8,482 nt of DNA, taken from NCBI GenBank assembly GCA_030635415.1, contig DAOVYW010000098.1, positions 1-8,482 on the forward strand, written 5' to 3'. The notes under the pieces were generated by a model. The model was not told where the DNA came from, searched no databases, and saw only the letters and a program-made list of their open reading frames with translations. Source of the DNA: Candidatus Firestoneibacteriota bacterium (GTDB lineage: Bacteria; Oederibacteriota; JAAXVQ01; JAUVAV01). The position numbers and the translations under genes were made by a program. Shown in pieces: positions 1-7,300 of this stretch (position 1 is its first letter; each line of letters opens with the position of its first letter).

Positions 1-2133
1 AGTCACGGCCGAGACTTCTCCGGGAGACGGTTGCTCATCGGAAATCGCTGCAGGTATTAGCGACCTGGTCCGGGATTGAGCTCCGGATTTACTGCTAAGC
101 GGCTGCTCTGCCCCTCCCACTTTGTCGTCAGCAGGATTTAAAGCCGCCAGGCAAAATATCACCAGGATTGCGGCCGGCCCCAACGATCCCACCCATTGGA
201 TCCTGGTATAACTAAAAAGGTGGGTTATTCTCTTCCCCGCAGCTTTAAGCGGTTTCTGTTGATACGCAATCCCGCCGGCCAGAGCTGCCTTTTTAATTTT
301 TGGCAAGACTGTGGTTGTAAGTTTGGTTGGCTCTAATTTACTCAAGACCCTGGTTTCCTGCCCTGCGGCTATTATTTGTACCTTATTCCCAAACATATCA
401 AACCGGGCGGCAGCTCCGGATATCAGCTCACCTTCCTTGATTTTATGGATAAGCGCGCTTAAGCCGGTATTAAACCGGGCTGCCATAACACTCCCTTTAA
501 TTTTCACCTGCTGGAGTAATATTCCAGGATCATTCGAAGCATATTTTCTGATTTCCGCTTGATACGCCGCGAGCAGCCGGGGCGCCTGGGTAAACTTTTT
601 TAGCCCGCGTGCCAGCAGGCCGGTTTTTAGTATGGTATCTGCCAGACGGTAATATAAACCTTCGGTTGTGGTCAGCTCCGCGGGTTTTATTACGCGATTC
701 GTATCTCCACTCCTCTGCGGAGAGGAGAGCTCAATCGCCAGGACATTCTGGTTCTGGGCCAGGAGTTTTTCCAATGGTGTGCGCTGGTTCCTTAGCAGGG
801 CAAAGTACGGATTTATTATATCCTGACGCCTTAGCCGCGGCTTTACGCAGACATAGGACACGCCCTGGTGTTCCAGTTCCTTTAGTACCAGGGGAGTATG
901 AAAGCCTCCGGTCACCAACATGGAAATTCCAGTCTGGTGCGCCTCCATCCGGTCAATAATATTTTCCACGAATGCCCGGCTGCGTTCATCCGCTGTCTGG
1001 TAGAAAGTCCGCGCCGCTTCCAGATAGCGGTCCAGTGCGTACACTTCCGGATCCAGGATTAATTCCCCGGTTTTATCATGTTGGCTGATGAACTCCAGAA
1101 AGCGCCCTACTTTGAAAACCCCGGGCTGTGACCGGTACTCTGCCAACTCCTCAGACGAGGCTGAGATATTAAGGATTTTGTCCATTATATCCAGACGGCG
1201 CTGCATAACATCCATCTCTTCCTGCACCGCCGTAGTGTAAACCCGGGCACGCAGGCATTGATCCAGTTGACCTAACTCGTCAAACAGCCGGTCTGAATCC
1301 ATGCCCCTGGAAAATGCCGGACTATGTTTGGACAAATACGCTTTCAAGTTGGGATACACTCCCAGGTCTTCTCCGCAGCGCCTGGCATAAGTATGCAGAT
1401 AGGCGCAGTATTTCAGCAAGGAGAGCGCGCCCCGGCGAAAAGCCTGCTGCTTCTTGTCCAGGGCTGCCAGCGCGGGGTTGTAAATCCCGGGTTTAAGCTC
1501 CTCCAGGGTCTCGCGCAGATCGAAGATATAGCCCTGGCTTTCATTATTAACAAATTTCCCAACGGTTTTGTGGTTATGTTCATACAAAGCCGCGCTCTCA
1601 ATACCTTCCAGTTGGATAGGATGCCGGCCTACCGCCGCATAAAGTTCCGGTCCGGTAAGCTTGCCCTGCTTCATTAAATAGTGCGCGGCCTCTCTTTTTA
1701 CTTCCTCTACCGGAAAGGTGGAAAGCTTGGTCACATTGATTGGCAGCGACGCGCCCTCAATGCCCACCAATTGCAGACCGCAGCGTCCGGCCAGAGTGTC
1801 TATCATTTTAGCTATATTATTCTGCACCTCGTAATTGCAGTGCAGGTCTTGCACGTGCACCACCAGGCGTTCATTGCCTTTATATGATTGGGTGATAGTG
1901 CCGAACTTTGGTGGAATTTTGATTGGCTGCTGGTTATATAAAATATGCTGAGCCGGCGCTGAAAAGGACCCAGGTTCAAAGGCCCAGGCCAGGCAGGGAA
2001 ACACAAATGTAATAGCAATCAGAAGCGAGATGATTTTTGCCCATACTCTGCCTTGTGGCTTATTCCATTGGGATATCGATGCCAGTTTGCTGAGGTTTGA
2101 TTTTTCATAAAATAGTGGATTTTTTCTTATCAT
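1..2133 (-). CDS. Exported protein, possible ChaN/EreA/TraB-TIKI-like fold (3' end outside window)
   Basis: Translating the minus strand from ATG at 2133 gives 711 codons with no stop before the left edge. The start is well fixed: an in-frame TAA at 2157-2155 lies just upstream, no other ATG, GTG or TTG lies between, and a promoter and GGGGA precede it. Residues 1-51 are a signal peptide. A conserved-looking domain covers about 85-470: VVHVQDLHCNYE (91-102, His98), LVGIEGA (122-128, Glu126), LEGIES (175-180) and LVTGGFHTP (406-414, His412). A His motif near the start, a following Glu, and a late Gly-Gly-x-His before a strand-forming segment recall the ChaN/EreA/TraB-TIKI group; this is inference. 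Residues 647-665 form a likely membrane helix, followed by a Pro/Ser/Gly-rich segment to the edge. It probably acts outside the cytoplasmic membrane. Substrate unknown. Confidence 0.88.
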   Translation of the reverse strand, partial: MIRKNPLFYEKSNLSKLASISQWNKPQGRVWAKIISLLIAITFVFPCLAWAFEPGSFSAPAQHILYNQQPIKIPPKFGTITQSYKGNERLVVHVQDLHCNYEVQNNIAKMIDTLAGRCGLQLVGIEGASLPINVTKLSTFPVEEVKREAAHYLMKQGKLTGPELYAAVGRHPIQLEGIESAALYEHNHKTVGKFVNNESQGYIFDLRETLEELKPGIYNPALAALDKKQQAFRRGALSLLKYCAYLHTYARRCGEDLGVYPNLKAYLSKHSPAFSRGMDSDRLFDELGQLDQCLRARVYTTAVQEEMDVMQRRLDIMDKILNISASSEELAEYRSQPGVFKVGRFLEFISQHDKTGELILDPEVYALDRYLEAARTFYQTADERSRAFVENIIDRMEAHQTGISMLVTGGFHTPLVLKELEHQGVSYVCVKPRLRRQDIINPYFALLRNQRTPLEKLLAQNQNVLAIELSSPQRSGDTNRVIKPAELTTTEGLYYRLADTILKTGLLARGLKKFTQAPRLLAAYQAEIRKYASNDPGILLQQVKIKGSVMAARFNTGLSALIHKIKEGELISGAAARFDMFGNKVQIIAAGQETRVLSKLEPTKLTTTVLPKIKKAALAGGIAYQQKPLKAAGKRITHLFSYTRIQWVGSLGPAAILVIFCLAALNPADDKVGGAEQPLSSKSGAQSRTRSLIPAAISDEQPSPGEVSAVT
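139..195 (-). other. Predicted transmembrane helix near the visible C-terminus of the exported protein
   Basis: Residues 647-665 (WVGSLGPAAILVIFCLAAL) have no charged residue and follow a basic stretch (about 628-645, with several Lys and Arg). They are followed by an acidic, flexible segment (NPADDK, then Pro/Ser/Gly/Gln-rich to residue 711). This suggests a single membrane anchor and a linker leading to something beyond the left edge. Confidence 0.55.
1981..2133 (-). other. Signal peptide (Sec type, long N-region)
   Basis: Residues 1-33 are polar and basic (MIRKNPLFYEK..., ending RVWAK). A hydrophobic core follows at 34-48 (IISLLIAITFVFPCL), then AWA at 49-51, which fits the A-x-A rule for signal peptidase I cleavage before Phe52. 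The N-region is longer than usual. Cys47 is not in a good lipobox (VFPC), so a lipoprotein is less likely. Confidence 0.75.
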
Positions 2134-2137
2134 TTTT

Positions 2138-2142
2138 TCCCC
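2138..2142 (-). promoter_or_regulatory. Weak ribosome binding site for the secreted-protein gene
   Basis: GGGGA lies four bases before the ATG at 2133 on the minus strand, set in an otherwise A/T-rich leader. It is only a partial match to AGGAGG, but no better candidate lies between the promoter and the start codon. Confidence 0.45.
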
Positions 2143-2171
2143 AAAAACAATTTTTTAAAGAAATTTATTTG

Positions 2172-2200
2172 ATTATATCATAAAAAAAGGAGGAAATCAA
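2172..2200 (-). promoter_or_regulatory. Sigma70-type promoter with extended -10, for the secreted-protein gene
   Basis: On the minus strand TTGATT (2200-2195) is followed after exactly 17 bases by TATAAT (2177-2172). The -10 box is a full consensus match and is preceded by TGA, giving the extended form TGn-TATAAT. The predicted transcript start is near 2165, leaving a leader of about 31 bases before the ATG at 2133. Spacing and match quality make this a convincing housekeeping-type promoter. It shows that the left gene need not depend on read-through from the large gene. No operator or riboswitch is evident in the short leader. Confidence 0.75.
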
Positions 2201-2288
2201 TTTGAGATGGTTTGATTTGCACTTGGTTCATAATGTTAATATCGTGCTCGTGTCATTATAACACGGTATTATGGTCAATATAAAGGTT

Positions 2289-2316
2289 GTAGGGGCGTTT
2301 AATTAAACGCCCCTAC
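2289..2316. repeat. Perfect 28-base palindrome downstream of the fusion gene
   Basis: Each half is GTAGGGGCGTTTAA and its exact reverse complement, with no spacer. Flanking bases could extend the stem by four pairs in RNA (two of them wobble), in transcripts of either strand. It begins 12 bases past the stop codon of the large gene. On the minus strand the hairpin is followed by AACCTTTATATT, not a proper U-run, so it is a poor intrinsic terminator; it may still stop transcription or protect the 3' end. The TAGGGGC...GCCCCTA ends resemble short palindromes scattered between genes in many bacterial genomes (recalled, not searched). Confidence 0.85.
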
Positions 2317-2327
2317 GACTCTCTCCC

Positions 2328-4385
2328 TTAGGCTGCTACGTTGACCGAATTCCGCAGATACTGGCGCAGGTAGAGGTCCAGGATATCCTGGTCTACCGCA
2401 ATCTTCAGAGCCTCAAGCTTATCAACCGTGAGACCCAGTACTCCCTTGAACCCTATAACGCGGATCATGGCAACTGGTATGGAAACATCCACATCTCCAA
2501 GAGTAATTTTTACCATGGGAACACTCTTCATGCCCGCAAAGAAGGCCGTGAAAGCCCGGAAGTTGAGGATCTGGTCCTCGTCCGGCATAACATCCAGGTC
2601 CGCAGGTTTTACACCCAGTTTGGAGGGATACATTATCCTAACAAAATGCGCGCCCAGCTCACCCCGGCTTCTGGAATCCGTTGCGTGAACCATTTGCCGC
2701 AACTGTAGGGCTGTAAGGTCATTGCTCTTCATCCAAGCCGCGAATTCCGGCAATTCCATCTTGGACATTCTTTTCAGGAGACTGGTCTGGGCCAGCTCGG
2801 TATCCAGCTTGAAATCCTTCTTCCGGATCTTGTCAGTATTACTCCAGAAGTAATAAACCGGCGAGGTCTTCATGGCCAGCACATCCATTAACATGCGCAC
2901 CCTGGTGGGCAAATACTCTTTCTTGGCCTCAACCAACATCTGTTCAGCCAGCCAGTTTAAAACCGCGTTCGGAGCCCGTACCAAAGCCGGCGTCCGGCGC
3001 AGGCCGGCGAACATGCTTAGCTGTCCAGGCTGCTCTTCCAGTACTTTGGCAAGCGCGGCTTTCATTGCCGCCGGCTCAGAAGCGTCGCTGGGGAACACTC
3101 CAAAGAGCGAGACCGCCGCATTGATACCGGCTACCTCAACCTCTTCGACTCCCACATTTGCAAAGCAGGCTATCTTATTCCGGGAATCTATACCCAGAAT
3201 ATTTGGCTGTTCATACGCGCTTATCTCAGCCTGCAGCATAAGCTTTGCAAAAACAGCACCGGCCTCATTATCCAGACCAACCACTTGATCCACAGGCGTA
3301 CCCGTGGCCTGGGTCAGGACAATTTTGGCAGCATTCAGTAATTGTACATCCACGTTTTCCTTATTCATTGTGGTTTCGATCCATGTCAACAGCTCGTTAG
3401 CCGCCTCCTCGGAAATACCGGTCATCTTGAAGGTTTTACCCGCTAAATCAACTTCGTGCGCCGAAACCGCTTCTCTTCTGCCTCCCATCAAGGGCAGCAC
3501 GCTTAAGAGCAGCTTACTTGATAGCAGGGTGCGCATTTCAGAATCCGGCATTGCCTCTATCTGCCTGGCCTGGTTCTGCAAAGCTTGCAAAGCCGGGTCT
3601 TTAGCAACATCCATGCTGCTCAGCGTGGCTGTCACAGCTTCCAGGCTTAACACTTCACCTGCACTACTGAGCTGACGGCCCAAATGACTTGTAAATGCCT
3701 CAGCCGCAGATTCGGCCCTGAGTTCTTTCATCAAGGCCTGGATTATAATGGCCGGAGTCAGAAGCATCTCGGTTGTCTTTGTATAAAATTTAACCGGCGC
3801 TTGCCTTTGGTCCAGGCTCTTAGCCGCTGCCCGAGCCGCTTGTTTTCCTTGCCGGCTCAAACTCAATTCCGCATTAACGATTCCCGAATTCTGGTGTCTG
3901 TCACTAACTACTTTATTAAAATTAACCCGGCTCTGATAATCCACCATGTGTACAAAATATTGCTTTGCCCGGTCGTATAGTCTACGATTAGAAGCCGGGC
4001 CTCGGTTCATCATATTGATTAAAAAACCGGGTAGATATATTTTTATCTTGTTCGAGTTTTCGACCAAAGTCTGATGTCCCAAAAACATACCTTTCAACCA
4101 GTTCCGCAACCCAACTTCTTTCAGGGAAAGAGCCTGGAAAGACACAAACGAGGCCTGGTCAGTCCTGAGCTCAGCCGTGTTTATATTCCAAACGCGTTTT
4201 TTTAACAAATTGAACCGCGCGTTGAATTGCGCAACCGCCTGCGCGTTTGCCATATGCTCCCGGGCGCGCACGAATAAACCTGTCCACTGGTACAGCATCC
4301 ATCCATTGAACAGTTGTGTAATACCCATCAGCCATCTTGGCACGTCCAAAAGCACAAGCATATTCGCCTGGGCGGACATACCCGG
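2328..4385 (-). other. Unassigned C-terminal region of the fusion protein (about 685 residues)
   Basis: Residues about 1340-2024 match no family that I recognise. The stretch 1347-1378 is hydrophobic and aromatic (LLDVPRWLMGITQLFNGWML), perhaps a membrane-touching or buried helix, but it contains charges and is not a clean membrane span. Most of the rest looks alpha-helical, with many Ala, Leu, Glu and Lys residues. Residues 1624-1640 form another short hydrophobic helix. The final 80 residues alternate short beta-like segments (VPMVKITLGDVDVSIPVAMIRVIGF) with helices. The reading frame stays open with plausible codon use throughout, so it is genuine protein. Residues 1261-1339, just before it, may still belong to the isomerase. 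Confidence 0.6.
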
Positions 4386-7300
4386 CAAAAATTCTTTATC
4401 TCTGCTCTCTGCGTTAATTATTACTATCTCATCAATAAACGCATCATATAATACTCCTATCTTACCCTCAATCTCCGGCGTCATCTCATTGAATTCAAAA
4501 AGAAATGTGGGCGAGACCTGGGCCGTACGCTGGATGTTAGGCATGGTCATCGAATCATTTGTCTCATGTACGGTGGCACCGTTAATATTCGCATATTTCC
4601 CCTCACGCGTCATATCCTGGAATGGCTCATTGAAATATGCATCAGGCCCCAGATTCCTGGGATGGAGAAAGAAATTAATGGAAAGTCGGGCCACCTGTTC
4701 AAACAATGTCGCTTCATGTCCTTTATGCGCCCTATGCGGATAAATTCCGGTTCCGGTTATCCAGCCGAATATTTTGGCCAAAGGTGTCAGAAAAGTCTGG
4801 TATTTTAATTCCTCTGCTAAATCAATCAGGCTGTCAGAACCTACAAACATATTCATCCGGTTACGTCCCTCAAGCAAGCCCTGCTTATGCAACTGCCTTG
4901 CCAACTTTATACCCATATTCTTTGCGTCTTGGTTATTGTTTATGGGTTCCTGTTTTTCCGTTGTTCCAACAGCCTCTGTCCCCTTATCTCCCGGATATCC
5001 CAAACTGATAAGCAGGTCTGTTTCACCGGTGCCCAGAGGATCTTGCTCATATCGTTCTTTCGTCTCTTGCCATTTTCCTACATACTCTGCTGTCATTTCG
5101 CGCACTTTTTTAACATTGGGGTTTGGATTCACGTCTATTCTCAGCATACCGCTGAGAGCCGTAATAAAGTCAGTCCATAATATATCAAAAGCAGACTCCT
5201 GGTTTGGAGACATGCCTTGCCAGATACTGCCTTCCGGAGTGCTGGTGTCAATAGTGAATACCATAAGCGGCATTGACTTTTTCAGCTCTTTCACCAGGCG
5301 TAATTCTTTTCGATAATCCGGCATAGCTTTATCCAAAAGCACCATGCTAATGGTTTCATCTCCTGCCGAACTCTGGGCTAAATTCCCGAGAATGGTGTGC
5401 TCATTCTTATTCTCCAAGTCATGCATTTCCAGAGTAATGACATTCTTCTTATTGGCCCCTTCCATGATGTACTGCCCCCATGCCCCGGTGGTCTTTTTCA
5501 ACTGTGGAGAATTGGTTATCAGGGCAATGTGATTCACGCCCTGCAGCATCATGGCCGCATTGAGGAACGCGCCGCAGCCCGCGGCCATGCTTTCATCCTT
5601 TTTCGCAAAATCGTTGGCTTTATCATACTGATGATATAAATCCGCAAGTACTTTAACATCCAGCTTGGGCTGGAACATGCCGATTACTGTTAGAGGAGTG
5701 TAATAAACACTGGTCTTACGGTGCATATTTCTTCCGCCAATATCCGGACTCATACCGATAACCAAGGATGATGCTTTATTAGCTTCGGCTATCTCCACCA
5801 GGCTTCCGCCATTGGCCAGGGTAATCCGCTTTTTAAAGCCCTTCTCCAGCATGCGCTCCGCAATTTCCACGCCCTCCCAGGTGCTGCCTGAACGTGAAAT
5901 ATCAATACATAGAGTGTTTTCCGGATTGAGATCCTGTAATTTTGCCAGATCGCGGGCCGCGACTACATGATACCAGACCGGATCGCCTTCCTTTCTATTC
6001 CGGTTATACATCTCCACCAGGGACCACATGAACTGGTCGTTCGCGCCTATGCCATTGGTAACTATTGCCTTCAGGGGCGTTGATTTATCAAAATTCTCTT
6101 TCACAAACTCGCGGATCTTCCCCGCCCATTCCGGCTTGAAGTAATCATTATAGAATTGTTCAACCGTCTGCTCCGTGCCCATGCCCCGGTAATTAAATCC
6201 GCCTCGGGCCATGTTATCCCATACGGCTGACCAGTATTGCTGCAAGGCTTTTAGCGCCCTGCGGCCGGCTTTGGTTTTTTTAGGCAGGCTGAATTCCACA
6301 TCCACTCCCTGCGCTTGGTAGTAATCCACTGCTTTCGGATTTACAAAATCCTTAACCTGCAATGTTTGGTCCTCTCCGGGATTCCCCAGTGTCTCAGTTA
6401 GTTTCCAGTATTCCACAATCGTGGGAAAAATCTCGGACTGGCTGAGCAGCGCGGCCAAGTTCGTTTTTTCCCGTTTAGTTATTTCTGCCAGCTTCCCGAT
6501 AAAATCTTCCGGTTTCACGGAATTAGTGATTATTCTCTCGATCCGAATCGGGAATTCCTTCAATTGCACCATCTCGCTATTCTGGGAAGCAGCAACCTGG
6601 AGCCGGATAAATTCCGCCAGTTTAGCCGGACTACACATACCGGAATTAAGCCGGAACTTGCCCTCCCCCTGGTCTGTGGCCAGGCCGGCCTTAATCATAT
6701 TCGCCAAGGCCGCATCCTTGGATATGCCCACTGATTCCGCGAAATTATCCAGCACTTCGGTAGTATCCATGCTCTCGACCAAGGCGACCTGCGCCTGCGT
6801 TTCATCTAGGCCTAATATTGCGGCAACCTGCTTTATTTGGCTCTCCAGTTCCGCGATTAAGTCCGGGATGATTTTTGCTGGGTCCTGAGCATAACCGGCT
6901 TCCACCAGCGGCCCTTGTTGTTTAGCTATAACATCCTCTTTTTCTCCTCCCAATGGATCAATGGCAGCAAAAGCATTAAGTCTTGCTAATAATTTTTCAT
7001 ACGTTTCAGCTTCACCATAATAACGTAAAACCGGATCCGTACCAGAAGCTCTTAGCATAAACCAGGTGTCATCCTCAAATAGAAAGAATGGGCCATCTGC
7101 CGCGAGAAAAATATTTTGAATCTCCGGAAGTTCAATTTCCGGATTAGGTTTTTTAAATTCCCTTATAACTCCGGCTGAGCCATCGCTGGCAAAAACCTTA
7201 ATAAGTCCTCTATAAAATAGCATTTTTCTTTCTTTTTCCGCTTCCCCTACAGCTAAGGCTTCGTCCAACTCTGCCCCACTAAGCGCTGCGTTATATAAGG

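Noticed and set aside
311..1887. Plus-strand open frames and a short minus-strand frame at 1413-1601 in the left third
   Set aside because: The minus-strand frame from 2133 to the edge runs through the whole stretch with a signal peptide and coherent motifs; the others are shadows of it.
1812..2018. A 68-codon minus-strand open frame starting at 2018
   Set aside because: It overlaps the exported-protein gene out of frame, has an odd composition and no promoter or ribosome site of its own.
2188..2222. A plus-strand AGGAGG eight bases ahead of TTG, as if starting a small plus-strand gene
   Set aside because: The frame codes for only about 19 residues before a stop, and the AGGAGG is the complement of the spacer of the minus-strand promoter. 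Most likely chance.
2249..2265. Small inverted repeat CGTGT...ACACG with a 7-base loop
   Set aside because: A five-base stem in AT-rich DNA is expected by chance and is not followed by a U-run; not enough to call an operator or terminator.
2255..2278. A second possible promoter, TTGACC and TATAAT on the minus strand
   Set aside because: The spacing is only 12 bases, too short for a sigma70 promoter, and a well-spaced promoter lies closer to the gene.
4713..4736. His-x2-His-x2-His-Glu cluster (residues 1223-1230) as a novel metal site
   Set aside because: It coincides with the late HKG motif of the transaldolase-fusion type GPI domain, which explains part of it. The extra histidines alone do not support a metal site.
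4177..4743. A long plus-strand open frame (188 codons), and others at 2872-3288, 4774-5316 and 7790-8275
   Set aside because: All lie antisense to the large fusion gene, whose recognised domains and continuous frame explain the DNA. Their products have no recognisable motifs.
6531..6950. A transaldolase domain between the mutase and the isomerase, as in known GPI fusions
   Set aside because: The 140-residue linker is far too short and shows no transaldolase signature.
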